DNA from: Chryseobacterium kimseyorum | Lineage (GTDB): Bacteria; Bacteroidota; Bacteroidia; Flavobacteriales; Weeksellaceae | DNA length: 64,000 bases | Direction of reading: 5' to 3' | NCBI RefSeq assembly: GCF_025971945.1 | Contig: NZ_JAPDHW010000009.1 | Span: 62,001 to 126,000, forward strand | Shown here: positions 15,766 through 24,006 of the stretch, piece by piece | Layout of the letters: each line of letters begins with the position of its first letter | Position numbering within the stretch: position 1 is the stretch's first letter | Notes under the pieces: model-generated | Database searches by the model: none | Seen by the model: only the letters and a program-made list of their open reading frames with translations | What the model was told of the DNA's origin: nothing | Program-made: the position numbers and the translations under genes

Positions 15766-16770
15766 ATGCACTCAGGAAAAAGATTCAGCGCTTTAGAATT
15801 CGCCATGTGGACGAGGAGAAGCATCTATATTTTATTGATTTTAGCAACGATTCCTACTGTTCTCTATTATGTAGGGTTTACCTTTATTTCGTTTCCGTGG
15901 CAGCCGATTGCGATTATGGGAACAGCCGTGGCGTTTATTGTCGGATTTAAAAACAATGCAAGTTACAGCCGACTTTGGGAAGCAAGACAGATTTATGGAG
16001 CAATTATTAATGACAGCCGCAGTTTCGGATATATTTTACGGGATTCTCTGTCAGAAAAAAATTCAGATAAAGTAAAAGTGATGTTTAAACGTCATTATGC
16101 ATGGCTTACTGCACTGCGCTTTCAGCTTCGCGAATCCAGAAACTGGGAGAATATGGGTACTGCACAGTTCAAGGAATACGCTCAGAAATATGATATTCCG
16201 GAAAGACTTACTATAATCGACAATGAGTTGAAAGACTATCTTTCTGATCAGGAACTTCAATATATTTTAAGCAAAAAAAACAGAGCTACACAACTGATGG
16301 CTAAGCAGAGTAAAGATCTGTCTGAAGCTTATGCACATGGTGAAATCAATGATTTTCAATGGTCACAGATCAATCAGCAGCTGGTGAAATTTACAGATAA
16401 TCAAGGTAAGGCAGAACGTATTAAAAACTTTCCCTATCCACGAAATTTTTCTTCCATTACCACGTATCTGCTTTTACTGTTTATCGTTTTTGTTCCGTTC
16501 GGATTAATCAAAGAGTTTGACAAAATGGGAGAAGGCACTCTGTTTGAAAATTACACGCTGTGGTTTAATATTCCGTTCTCACTTTTGGTGACCTGGTGTT
16601 TTCATACTTTAGACAGTGTAGGTGAAGCTTCAGTAAATCCTTTCGAAGGAAGCCCGAATGACGTCCCGATTACACAGATCAGCCGTACAATCGAGATTGA
16701 TATGAGAGATATGTTGGATGAAACTAATCTTCCGCCTGCGATCACTCCGAAAAACAATATTGTTCTTTAG
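15766..16770 (+). CDS. Bestrophin-family anion channel
   Basis: A 334-residue inner-membrane channel. Bacterial bestrophins form pentamers that conduct ions. The motif FIVGFKNNASYSRLWEARQIYGAIINDSR near residue 57-85 is the family hallmark (the ARxxWG region). Two membrane segments lie near 17-36 and 41-60, and another hydrophobic pair lies near 230-245 and 262-280. The C-terminus carries EASVNPFEGSPNDVPI, also conserved. It sits between a DUF2490 barrel gene and a Na+/H+ antiporter, which suggests a role in ion homeostasis. Confidence 0.9.
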   Translation: MHSGKRFSALEFAMWTRRSIYILLILATIPTVLYYVGFTFISFPWQPIAIMGTAVAFIVGFKNNASYSRLWEARQIYGAIINDSRSFGYILRDSLSEKNSDKVKVMFKRHYAWLTALRFQLRESRNWENMGTAQFKEYAQKYDIPERLTIIDNELKDYLSDQELQYILSKKNRATQLMAKQSKDLSEAYAHGEINDFQWSQINQQLVKFTDNQGKAERIKNFPYPRNFSSITTYLLLLFIVFVPFGLIKEFDKMGEGTLFENYTLWFNIPFSLLVTWCFHTLDSVGEASVNPFEGSPNDVPITQISRTIEIDMRDMLDETNLPPAITPKNNIVL

Positions 16771-16886
16771 AAGATCATATAAATTAATCATGAGTGGAAA
16801 GACCAAAATCTTTGCGCCATAATAATAAAGAAATTGTGAAGTAGTGCTCAGCTGCTAACTCAAACATTAACTAAAATCAGAAAACC

Positions 16887-18497
16887 ATGATTCACACATA
16901 CGTTATCATATCAATTGCAGTGATTTTATCTGTAATGATCCTCGTAATGATAGGTCAGAAGCTCAAGGTGGCTTATCCAATTTTTTTGGTGATTGCCGGA
17001 CTGATCATCAGTCTCGTTCCGGGAATGCCTCATATTGAGATTGAGCCAGATTTGGTCTTTCTGATATTCCTTCCGCCAATTTTATTCGAAGCGGCATGGT
17101 TTACTTCCTGGCAGGATTTTCACAAATGGAGAAAGCAGATTTTTTCAATGGCGTTTGGTTTGGTTTTTCTGACCTCTGTTGTTGTGGCTTATCTATCCTC
17201 ATCTATCATTCCGGGATTGACAGTAGCGATGGGATTTCTGTTGGGTGGTGTGAATTCTCCGCCAGATGCAGTGGCTGCTACTTCAGTTTTAAAGCACATG
17301 AAAATTCCAAAAAAGATAACCAGTATTTTGGAAGGCGAAAGTTTAATCAATGATGCCTCAAGTTTAATTGTGTTTAAATTTGCCTTAGCGGCTGTAATTT
17401 CCGGACAGTTTATCTGGAGAGATGCCATTGGTGATTTTTTCAGCATGGCAGTTGGTGGAATTGCTATTGGTGTTGCCTTTGGACTTCTTTTCGGATTTTT
17501 TTTAAGACTTATTCCTTCCAATTCAAATATTGACACCGTAATCACGCTGATTGTTCCGTATGTAATGTACGTGGGTGCAGAACATTTCCATTTCTCGGGT
17601 GTGCTGTCTGTAGTAGCAGGTGGTTTGCTGATGTCTTACAACTCGCACTGCTATCTCAGTCATACCTCCCGAATTCAGTCCGGAAATGTGTGGAGTGTTC
17701 TCATTTTCTTAATGAATACAATTATTTTTATTTTAATTGGTTTAGAACTGCCTCTTGTAGTGGCGGCAATGAAAGATTACACCATTTCAGAAGGGATTTT
17801 CTACAGCATTGTGATTGGTGGCGCTATTATTTTTACCAGATTACTTTACAGTTATTCTCTAATGTATTTTCCCTGGTTTTTGTCTAAAAAGGTGAGAGCC
17901 GAAAATCCAAAACCCGATTGGCGGGAACCCTTTATTATCAGTTTCGCAGCAATGCGTGGAGTGGTTTCACTGGCTGCAGCGCTTTCTATACCTGCGTTTT
18001 TACCCAATGGAGATGCATTTCCGCACCGGAATATTATTTTGTTTGTGACTTTCGTGATAATTTTGATAACTTTAGTGGGACAGGGATTGATGCTGACGCC
18101 GATTTTAAAATTCTTAAAAGTTAATGATGCTGGAAGCGATCTGCCGGAAGAAAAGCAGGAAGCTATTTTACTGAAAAAATTGAAAGAAACAGCTCTTCAG
18201 AAATTGACTGCAGATTTTTCTGAACTGTCTGAAAGCAACAGTCTCGTGAGACATCAGATTTACAAGCTGGAAAATGAAATGAAACTGATTGCTGACAAAG
18301 CTCAGTGTATGGGTTCTGCTGTAGATTATGCCACTGCAATGAACGAGAACAAAGATGTTTTGAGACAGGTGATTCAGGCTCAGAGAAACGAACTTCACCG
18401 CATGAAACGTGAAAAAACATTTGATGATCATGTGATGAGAACCATTGAGATGCAGCTTGATTTTGATGAAGCAAAAATTACCGGATTTAGCCATTAG
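16887..18497 (+). CDS. Na+/H+ antiporter, CPA1/NhaP type
   Basis: A 536-residue antiporter exporting sodium for protons. The first 410 residues hold about twelve membrane helices. The sequence GGVNSPPDAVAATSVLKHMKIP near residue 117-138 and GESLINDASSLIVFKFAL near 150-167 hold the conserved PDxVA and ND motifs that bind the ion in CPA1 exchangers. The last 120 residues form a soluble, charged, coiled-coil-prone tail (KKLKETALQKL onwards), probably regulatory. The gene is separated by 116 bases from the bestrophin gene. Confidence 0.93.
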   Translation: MIHTYVIISIAVILSVMILVMIGQKLKVAYPIFLVIAGLIISLVPGMPHIEIEPDLVFLIFLPPILFEAAWFTSWQDFHKWRKQIFSMAFGLVFLTSVVVAYLSSSIIPGLTVAMGFLLGGVNSPPDAVAATSVLKHMKIPKKITSILEGESLINDASSLIVFKFALAAVISGQFIWRDAIGDFFSMAVGGIAIGVAFGLLFGFFLRLIPSNSNIDTVITLIVPYVMYVGAEHFHFSGVLSVVAGGLLMSYNSHCYLSHTSRIQSGNVWSVLIFLMNTIIFILIGLELPLVVAAMKDYTISEGIFYSIVIGGAIIFTRLLYSYSLMYFPWFLSKKVRAENPKPDWREPFIISFAAMRGVVSLAAALSIPAFLPNGDAFPHRNIILFVTFVIILITLVGQGLMLTPILKFLKVNDAGSDLPEEKQEAILLKKLKETALQKLTADFSELSESNSLVRHQIYKLENEMKLIADKAQCMGSAVDYATAMNENKDVLRQVIQAQRNELHRMKREKTFDDHVMRTIEMQLDFDEAKITGFSH

Positions 18498-18551
18498 TTG
18501 TTGAATTTTTACTGATACTTCGGCTAATGAAGATTAGTTTCACTTTGAAAA

Positions 18552-18559
18552 TATATTTG
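18552..18559 (+). promoter_or_regulatory. -7 promoter box of the SRPBCC gene
   Basis: TATATTTG matches TAnnTTTG and lies 44 bases before the ATG at 18604. No -33 box is clear. Confidence 0.4.
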
Positions 18560-18603
18560 CAAGATTTGAGTTAAAATAAGCCTTACAACAAAATACATTT
18601 CAC

Positions 18604-19029
18604 ATGGAAAATTCAATCATCGTACAAAAGAAAATCAATGAATCTGTTGAGAGGGTTTGGCAAGCGCTGACGGATAAAAAAGAACTGCCGTTATGGTATT
18701 TTGATATTGCAGATTTTGAAGCTGAGGTAGGAAAGGTTTACGAATTTTATGAGCCTGGTGAGGAGAAAAAATATCTGCACCAAATTGAAATTCTTGAAGT
18801 CATTCAAAATCAGAAACTGAAACATACATGGACCTATCCTACATTTTCTGAAGAAAAAACTTTTGTTACCTGGGAATTGAAATCTGATGACAGTGGCACT
18901 CTCATTACTTTAACGCACGAAGGAACAGAAAAGCTGAAAGATTTGGGAGAAGGTTTTTCTAAAGAAAGTTTTACACAGGGCTGGAATTCCATCATCGGAC
19001 AGAGTCTGAATCTTTATTTGCAAACATAA
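18604..19029 (+). CDS. SRPBCC (AHSA1-type) domain protein
   Basis: A 141-residue START/Bet v1-like protein of the Aha1-C (AHSA1) family. It opens IIVQKKINESVERVWQALTDKKELPLWYF and ends EGFSKESFTQGWNSIIGQSLNLYL, both standard for the family. Such proteins have a deep hydrophobic pocket; the ligand is unknown. The TAA stop overlaps the next ATG by one base (TAATG), so the VOC gene that follows is translationally coupled to it. Confidence 0.88.
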   Translation: MENSIIVQKKINESVERVWQALTDKKELPLWYFDIADFEAEVGKVYEFYEPGEEKKYLHQIEILEVIQNQKLKHTWTYPTFSEEKTFVTWELKSDDSGTLITLTHEGTEKLKDLGEGFSKESFTQGWNSIIGQSLNLYLQT

Positions 19030-20471
19030 TGATAAAATTTAAATCTCTCTATCCTGTTATCTGGACTAAAAATTTGGAAGAGTCTATCGGATTCTATACT
19101 CATATCTTAAATTTCACTCTTGTTGATGCCAACATCGACGCGCATTGGGCGTTTTTAGCAAAAGACGGTGTACAGATTATGCTCACAAGACCCAATGAAC
19201 ATGGAAAAATGGACAGGATTTGCTTTTCAGGATCCTTTTATTTTAATGTAGACCATGTAGATGACCTTTGGAAAGACCTTCACACCATAACAAAAATCTG
19301 TTATAGTATTGAAACTTTTGAGTGGGGGGTCAGAGAATTTGCGATCTATGATAACAATGGTTACATATTACAATTCGGTCAACCTGTCTCCGAAATTAGT
19401 AAAGAGGAACAAATTTTGCTATTTTTGGGGAATATTTTAGAAATAAAGATGAAAAATAAAATAATAGTAGGTTTTGCAGCACTTCTGTTGTTCGTGTCTT
19501 GTAATAACGATAAAAAAATACTTAATTCCTTAGCCGATTATAACAATTCTATGGAAAGCAAAGGGTATCATTTTGGTGATAAGCTTGATCTGCCAAAAGA
19601 TGTTTTAGAAAATGCAGAATCAGTTTCCATCAGTTTTGGAGATAAGGAAACTTCAAATCTTGTAGTAGATTCAAAATATTTTACTTTAGGAGATAACGCG
19701 GTAACTTTTAATATTAAAACTAAAGGTGGAGAAACCCTGTCTCAGGATGCTACAATCAATGTTTTTACAAAAAATCCGGTTCAGAATATTAATTATGAAG
19801 TGGTGGCAGAATATCCGCACAATCCGGCAAATTTTGTTCAGGGATTTCAGATCGAAGGAAATACAATTTACGAAAGCGACGGTCAGAGAGGATCTTCTCA
19901 GATTCTGAAATATAATTTGGGTGATACTACACCAATTGCTTCTACAAAGCAGGCTGAAGATATCTTTTCTGAAGGAAGTGCAATTGTTGGTGATAAAATT
20001 TATCAGTTAACGTGGCAAAATAAAAAGGGATTTGTTTACGATAAAAATTCTCTAAGCTTACTGTCCGAATTTCCTTATCCGGACGTGATGGGCGAAGGTT
20101 GGGGATTAACTTACGATGGCAAAAATTTAATTGCTTCAGACGGAACCAAAAACCTGTATTTCCTTAAAACAAGTGATCCTTCCAAAGTAGTTAGATATAT
20201 TTCTGTTGCCGGAAATTCTGAAATCTACGATCAGTTAAATGAGTTGGAATATTACAAAGGTTTTATCTATGCAAACGTTTGGCAGAAACCAATTATTCTG
20301 AAAATTAATCCTGCAAACGGTGAGGTCGTTGGTAAGTATGATTTTACAGAAATTGCAAAACAGAATACCAAAGGAAGTGATGATGTATTAAACGGAATTG
20401 CTTTCAAGGGTGATAATATGGTCATCACCGGTAAAAACTGGTCGAAGATATACGAGATTGCAGCTAAATAA
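19029..20471 (+). CDS. VOC-domain reading frame running in frame into a glutaminyl cyclotransferase lipoprotein
   Basis: One open frame of 480 codons joins two unrelated proteins. Residues 1-118 are a VOC domain (FKSLYPVIWTKNLEESIGFY at the start, REFAIYDNNGYILQFGQ at the end). Residues 119-140 are a linker without family resemblance. Residues 141-480 are a complete lipoprotein with its own signal peptide, annotated separately at 19449. A cytoplasmic VOC domain ahead of a secretion signal is not a sensible architecture. The linker also encodes a possible promoter -7 box TATTTTTG (19420-19427). The simplest reading is that the VOC gene has lost its stop codon, or that a sequencing error removed it. 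The start overlaps the SRPBCC stop. Confidence 0.6.
   Translation: MIKFKSLYPVIWTKNLEESIGFYTHILNFTLVDANIDAHWAFLAKDGVQIMLTRPNEHGKMDRICFSGSFYFNVDHVDDLWKDLHTITKICYSIETFEWGVREFAIYDNNGYILQFGQPVSEISKEEQILLFLGNILEIKMKNKIIVGFAALLLFVSCNNDKKILNSLADYNNSMESKGYHFGDKLDLPKDVLENAESVSISFGDKETSNLVVDSKYFTLGDNAVTFNIKTKGGETLSQDATINVFTKNPVQNINYEVVAEYPHNPANFVQGFQIEGNTIYESDGQRGSSQILKYNLGDTTPIASTKQAEDIFSEGSAIVGDKIYQLTWQNKKGFVYDKNSLSLLSEFPYPDVMGEGWGLTYDGKNLIASDGTKNLYFLKTSDPSKVVRYISVAGNSEIYDQLNELEYYKGFIYANVWQKPIILKINPANGEVVGKYDFTEIAKQNTKGSDDVLNGIAFKGDNMVITGKNWSKIYEIAAK
19449..20471 (+). CDS. Glutaminyl-peptide cyclotransferase lipoprotein, copy 1 (internal start)
   Basis: From the ATG at 19449 this is a 340-residue lipoprotein: MKNKIIVGFAALLLFVSC, with the lipobox cysteine at 18. 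After a 90-residue N-terminal domain it has a plant-type (beta-propeller) glutamine cyclotransferase domain with FVQGFQIEGNTIYESDGQRG, NELEYYKGFIYANVW and LNGIAF. The enzyme turns N-terminal glutamine into pyroglutamate in the periplasm. The NELEY motif holds the family's conserved acidic residue. The next gene is a close paralogue. I favour this start as the functional one, because the signal peptide and a -7 box precede it at the right distance. Confidence 0.8.
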   Translation: MKNKIIVGFAALLLFVSCNNDKKILNSLADYNNSMESKGYHFGDKLDLPKDVLENAESVSISFGDKETSNLVVDSKYFTLGDNAVTFNIKTKGGETLSQDATINVFTKNPVQNINYEVVAEYPHNPANFVQGFQIEGNTIYESDGQRGSSQILKYNLGDTTPIASTKQAEDIFSEGSAIVGDKIYQLTWQNKKGFVYDKNSLSLLSEFPYPDVMGEGWGLTYDGKNLIASDGTKNLYFLKTSDPSKVVRYISVAGNSEIYDQLNELEYYKGFIYANVWQKPIILKINPANGEVVGKYDFTEIAKQNTKGSDDVLNGIAFKGDNMVITGKNWSKIYEIAAK

Positions 20472-20499
20472 TTTTTTACAAAATTATAAATAGATTTAA

Positions 20500-21525
20500 A
20501 TGAAGAAACTCTTCATGATCAGCTTTGTTTCAATTTTATCATTGATATCTTGTAATAAAGAACAGAAAATTCTCAGTGCTCTAGAAGAATATAACGTAGC
20601 GGCTGAGCAGAAAGCTTTTCATTTTGGAGATAAACTTGATCTTCCCAAAGATGTTTTAGAAAATGCCGAAAGTATTTCCATCAGTTTTGGGGATAAACAA
20701 ACAGATAATCTTACTGTAGATCCTCGGTATTTTACTTTTGGTGAAAACAGGATTACACTGGAAGTTAAAACAAAAGATGGAGAGACACTGAATCAGGATG
20801 CTACGATAAATGTTTTTACCAGAAATCCTGAGAAAAATATTTCATACGACATCGTCGCTGAATATCCTCATGATGCAAATAATTTTGTGGAAGGGTTTCT
20901 GATGGATGGTGATATGATCTACGAAAGTGACGGATTGGACGGTTCGTCACAGTTAATAAAATATAAGCTAGGTCAAACCTTGCCAGCGATGATTGAAAAG
21001 CAGCCGGCTGGAATTTTCTCAGAAGGCTGTGCAATAGTAGGAGATAAGATTTTTCAATTGACTTACAAGAATCGACTAGGGTTTATATATGATAAAAATA
21101 CTTTTAAGAAGATTTCTGAATTCCTAATTCCTAATTTAATGGTGGAAGGCTGGGGTTTAACTTTCGACGGTAGAAATCTTGTTGCCACAGATGGATCAAA
21201 TAAGCTTTACTATTTAGATATAAATGATGCTTCCCAAATTGTGAAAATTTTATCAGTAGGCGGTAGTCATGATATATTTAATCAACTTAATGAATTGGAG
21301 TTTCATCAAGGATTTATTTATTCAAATATATGGCACCAGCCAATAATTCTAAAAATTAATCCTGCTAATGGCGAAGTTGTGGGGAAGTTTGATTTTAGCA
21401 AAATTGCAAAACCTTTTCTTGATGCTGATACTGAAAATGTGTTAAACGGAATTGCCTTTAAAGGTAATAATATGTTAGTGACAGGTAAGAAATGGTCAAA
21501 AATTTATGAGATTGCAGCTAAATAA
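20500..21525 (+). CDS. Glutaminyl-peptide cyclotransferase lipoprotein, copy 2
   Basis: A 341-residue lipoprotein with the signal MKKLFMISFVSILSLISC and the same domain order as the upstream gene: a short N-terminal domain, then a beta-propeller glutamine cyclotransferase with FVEGFLMDGDMIYESDGLDG and NELEFHQGFIYSNIW. The two proteins are alike over their whole length, including FGDKLDLPKDVLENAES and LKINPANGEVVGK, so this is a tandem duplication. Predicted role: pyroglutamate formation on exported proteins. It starts 28 bases after copy 1. The second copy has diverged most in the loop near residue 175-205. Confidence 0.87.
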   Translation: MKKLFMISFVSILSLISCNKEQKILSALEEYNVAAEQKAFHFGDKLDLPKDVLENAESISISFGDKQTDNLTVDPRYFTFGENRITLEVKTKDGETLNQDATINVFTRNPEKNISYDIVAEYPHDANNFVEGFLMDGDMIYESDGLDGSSQLIKYKLGQTLPAMIEKQPAGIFSEGCAIVGDKIFQLTYKNRLGFIYDKNTFKKISEFLIPNLMVEGWGLTFDGRNLVATDGSNKLYYLDINDASQIVKILSVGGSHDIFNQLNELEFHQGFIYSNIWHQPIILKINPANGEVVGKFDFSKIAKPFLDADTENVLNGIAFKGNNMLVTGKKWSKIYEIAAK

Positions 21526-21567
21526 TTTTAAGTTATTTAATTCTTTTAAACAAAATAAATGTAAATT

Positions 21568-21592
21568 GGTAGCGTTCCTATGGAGCGCTATC
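21568..21592 (+). terminator. Hairpin after the cyclotransferase pair
   Basis: GGTAGCGTTCC (21568-21578) pairs with GGAGCGCTATC (21582-21592) over 11 positions with two G-U pairs and a TAT loop. A run of T (21607-21614) follows after 14 bases, so it is a weak terminator or a dispersed palindrome. Confidence 0.5.
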
Positions 21593-21612
21593 ATTCGTAA
21601 AATAGATTTTTT

Positions 21613-22515
21613 TTGAAATTATTACAATTATTGTTGATTCTTATCTTCTGTTCAATTTCCGCGCAGAGAGTTCTTCCGTTTGATACGTTGAGAATCAAAG
21701 AAGTAAGAGATCTTTTTGCAGACGATTACGGGAATATTTATCTGTATAAAAATAAAGACTTCAGTTTTACAAAATACGATTCTGTAGGCAAGCAGCTTGG
21801 GAAATTAATGTTCACGGTTCCGTTCCGGGTTCAGGGTGTTCAGAATCCTTTGAGCATTGCACTTTTCTCTGAAAATGCTCAGGAAATGAAGTTTGTTGAT
21901 CAGAATTTAAATGAAATACAGAAAATAGATTTTAAGCAGAAATTCACTTACATCAAACATGCGTATGCCGAAGATCTACAGCAAATCTGGCTGCTGGATG
22001 AAAGCACGAAGCGTCTTCTCCAATATAATTTCAGAAATGATACAACCATCAACTCCTATCCATTTGATGCGAGTTTTGACGATTTGATCGATCTGCTGGT
22101 TTTTGAAAACAAAGTTTATGTTTTAACTAAAAATCAGTTTAAAGTTTATAATCTGAAATTTGAAAAATTATATGAAGCTCCTGTTGAAAATGGGAAGCGT
22201 TTAAGAAGAGAAAATGAATTTATATTGATTGTAGCTAAAAATTCTGTTTTTAAATATATTCCGGAAAAAGAACTGGTAAAAATATTTGAAGACTCTGATG
22301 TGCAGATTGTGGAAAAAAACTCCCTTGCTTATTTTGAAATCAGAGGCAACAAACTTTATCTTTACAGCCTGGAAAAGATTAGAGATAAAGTACAGACCGT
22401 CATTGAAAGTAAAAAAAATGATACAGAAAAAACGGTGGAAGAATTGATCAACGAAAAATCTGAAAAACCGGATATGCTGAAACTTTTAGATGAAATTCAG
22501 AATCTTGGTTTTTAG
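21613..22515 (+). CDS. Secreted beta-propeller-like protein, function unknown (TTG start)
   Basis: A 300-residue protein that begins at a TTG codon; the signal peptide KLLQLLLILIFCSISA|Q starts directly after it and no upstream ATG is available. The mature part shows repeated short beta motifs (YGNIYLYKNKDF, QIWLLDESTKRLLQYN, VYVLTKNQFKVYN), as in a beta-propeller, with a charged C-terminal tail. No enzyme motif is visible. Similar secreted proteins occur throughout Flavobacteriia. It lies 42 bases before the kinase gene. Confidence 0.68.
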   Translation: MKLLQLLLILIFCSISAQRVLPFDTLRIKEVRDLFADDYGNIYLYKNKDFSFTKYDSVGKQLGKLMFTVPFRVQGVQNPLSIALFSENAQEMKFVDQNLNEIQKIDFKQKFTYIKHAYAEDLQQIWLLDESTKRLLQYNFRNDTTINSYPFDASFDDLIDLLVFENKVYVLTKNQFKVYNLKFEKLYEAPVENGKRLRRENEFILIVAKNSVFKYIPEKELVKIFEDSDVQIVEKNSLAYFEIRGNKLYLYSLEKIRDKVQTVIESKKNDTEKTVEELINEKSEKPDMLKLLDEIQNLGF

Positions 22516-22557
22516 TTTGTGATAAATATTTAAAATAAATAATACAGAAGACGAAGT

Positions 22558-23172
22558 ATGCACATTGCAGTTACCGGGAATATTGGAGCAGGAAAAACAA
22601 CACTCACCACAATGTTGGCAAAGCATTACGGTTGGGATGCACAGTTTGAAGATGTAGATCACAATCCTTATTTGGAAGATTTTTATGCAGATATGAGCAA
22701 GTGGAGTTTTGCGCTACAGATCTACTTTTTGGGAAGCAGATTCCGTCAGGTAAAAGAGATCAGAGACAGTGGTAAAAATATTATTCAGGATCGTACGATA
22801 TACGAAGACGCTCACATTTTTGCTGAAAACCTGAATGACATGAAACTTTTATCAGACAGAGATTATAAAAATTATGCATCTCTTTTTGACTTGATGAAGA
22901 CTTTTGTTTCCGCTCCGGATTTGTTGATCTATCTAAAATCTGATGTTCCGAATCTTGTGAAGAAAATTTATAAAAGAGGAAGAGAATACGAAGCTTCAAT
23001 CAGCATAGAATATCTGTCTAAACTGAATCAGAAGTATGAAAAATGGATTTCAAATTATACAGAAGGCAAACTTCTGATTATAGAAGTCGATGATCTTGAT
23101 TTTGTTGAAAAGCCTGAAGATTTCGGATTGATTTTAGAAAAAATTGAAACAGAACTGAACGGTCTGTTTTAA
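22558..23172 (+). CDS. Deoxynucleoside kinase
   Basis: A 204-residue kinase of the deoxyadenosine/deoxyguanosine kinase family, which phosphorylates salvaged deoxynucleosides. The Walker A motif GNIGAGKTT is at residues 7-15. FYADMSKWSFALQIYFLGSRFRQ near 41-63 is the substrate-site helix, QDRTIYEDAHIFA near 77-89 holds the DR(S/T) motif, and the LID text KIYKRGREYE lies near 140-149. The length fits. It is probably cotranscribed with the secreted-protein gene 42 bases upstream. Confidence 0.93.
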   Translation: MHIAVTGNIGAGKTTLTTMLAKHYGWDAQFEDVDHNPYLEDFYADMSKWSFALQIYFLGSRFRQVKEIRDSGKNIIQDRTIYEDAHIFAENLNDMKLLSDRDYKNYASLFDLMKTFVSAPDLLIYLKSDVPNLVKKIYKRGREYEASISIEYLSKLNQKYEKWISNYTEGKLLIIEVDDLDFVEKPEDFGLILEKIETELNGLF

Positions 23173-23215
23173 AATTTTATTCTGAAAAAATCTAGATCTA
23201 TAACGACTGTGGTGC

Positions 23216-23223
23216 TAAATTTG
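23216..23223 (+). promoter_or_regulatory. -7 promoter box of the ArsC-like gene
   Basis: TAAATTTG matches TAnnTTTG and lies 36 bases before the ATG at 23260. The -33 box is unclear. Confidence 0.38.
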
Positions 23224-23259
23224 TTTTAGACCAGAAAGATAAAATTAAATATAAAAAAA

Positions 23260-23610
23260 ATGCTGGTAAAAGTTCTGCATAACGGAAATTGCTCAAAGTC
23301 AAATGCCGTCTTAGAGTATTTGGACGAAAACGGAGTTCCGTTTGAAATTATCAACATGATAGAAGATCCACTGAGTGTTTTGGAGCTGAAAACGGTTTTG
23401 AAAAAACTCAATGAAAATGTTTTTCACATTATCAGAAAAGAAGAAAAACTCTATTTGGAAAAATACGCCGGAAAAGACTTTAGCGAAGATGAGTGGCTGA
23501 AAATTCTGTCTGAAAATCCGTCACTGATTCAAAGACCAATCCTCATCAAAGGTTCTGTAGCGATGCTTGGAAGACCTGTAGAGAATGTAAAATTTTTTAT
23601 AGAACAGTAA
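23260..23610 (+). CDS. ArsC/Spx-family protein (arsenate reductase-like)
   Basis: A 116-residue thioredoxin-fold protein of the ArsC/Spx family. The active-site text HNGNCSKSNAVLEYL (residues 7-21) places the catalytic Cys in a CxxS context, and QRPILIKGSVAMLGRP near 91-106 holds the conserved basic residues that would bind the oxyanion. No arsenic resistance genes lie nearby, so a general redox or regulatory role is as likely as arsenate reduction. A bidirectional terminator separates it from the convergent DUF493 gene. Confidence 0.85.
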   Translation: MLVKVLHNGNCSKSNAVLEYLDENGVPFEIINMIEDPLSVLELKTVLKKLNENVFHIIRKEEKLYLEKYAGKDFSEDEWLKILSENPSLIQRPILIKGSVAMLGRPVENVKFFIEQ

Positions 23611-23631
23611 ATAATTCAATCTCATAAATAA

Positions 23632-23665
23632 AAAAGTCAGCATTATTTGCTGACTTTTCTTTTTA
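23632..23665. terminator. Bidirectional terminator between the ArsC-like and DUF493 genes
   Basis: AAAAGTCAGCA (23632-23642) pairs perfectly with TGCTGACTTTT (23648-23658), and a second T run follows (TTTTT). A run of A before the left arm makes it work on the minus strand too. Confidence 0.85.
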
Positions 23666-23968
23666 CAATAAGATGACGCCTTCTATTTTGGCGACTTCTT
23701 TATAAATTCTTACAACCTGATCTGCATCCAAAACAAATGCGTTGATGTTGCATGCTGTATATTTTCCATTTTTACTTTCACGGTTACCAAGTGTAAATTT
23801 AATACCGTCAAAAACCTTATATATTTCGGTTAGTTTTGCGTCGTCTGTCGGAATAATAAATTTGAAAAGATAATCCTCAGGAAAATCGTGATGACCTTCA
23901 AGTTTTTCTTTTAATGATATGTAAAATTCTTCAGGATTTGCGTGCTGATTTCCTTGTAATATGTCCAT
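23663..23968 (-). CDS. DUF493 family protein
   Basis: A 101-residue protein of DUF493 (YbeD/LipB-associated ACT-like fold). Conserved text: EEFYISLKEKLEGHHDFPEDYLFKFIIP near residue 13-40 and KYTACNINAFVLDADQVVRIYKEVAKIEGV near 69-98. The function is unknown; a regulatory ACT-like domain is assumed. It follows the DUF4197 gene by 38 bases on the same strand, so they may share a transcript. Confidence 0.85.
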   Translation of the reverse strand: MDILQGNQHANPEEFYISLKEKLEGHHDFPEDYLFKFIIPTDDAKLTEIYKVFDGIKFTLGNRESKNGKYTACNINAFVLDADQVVRIYKEVAKIEGVILL

Positions 23969-24006
23969 TATTGATACTTATTTATATAAATATACTGAAA
24001 ATTTAA

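Noticed and set aside
18163..18494. Two long minus-strand frames over the antiporter tail
   Set aside because: The antiporter frame is intact and the minus frames have the low-complexity look of shadows.
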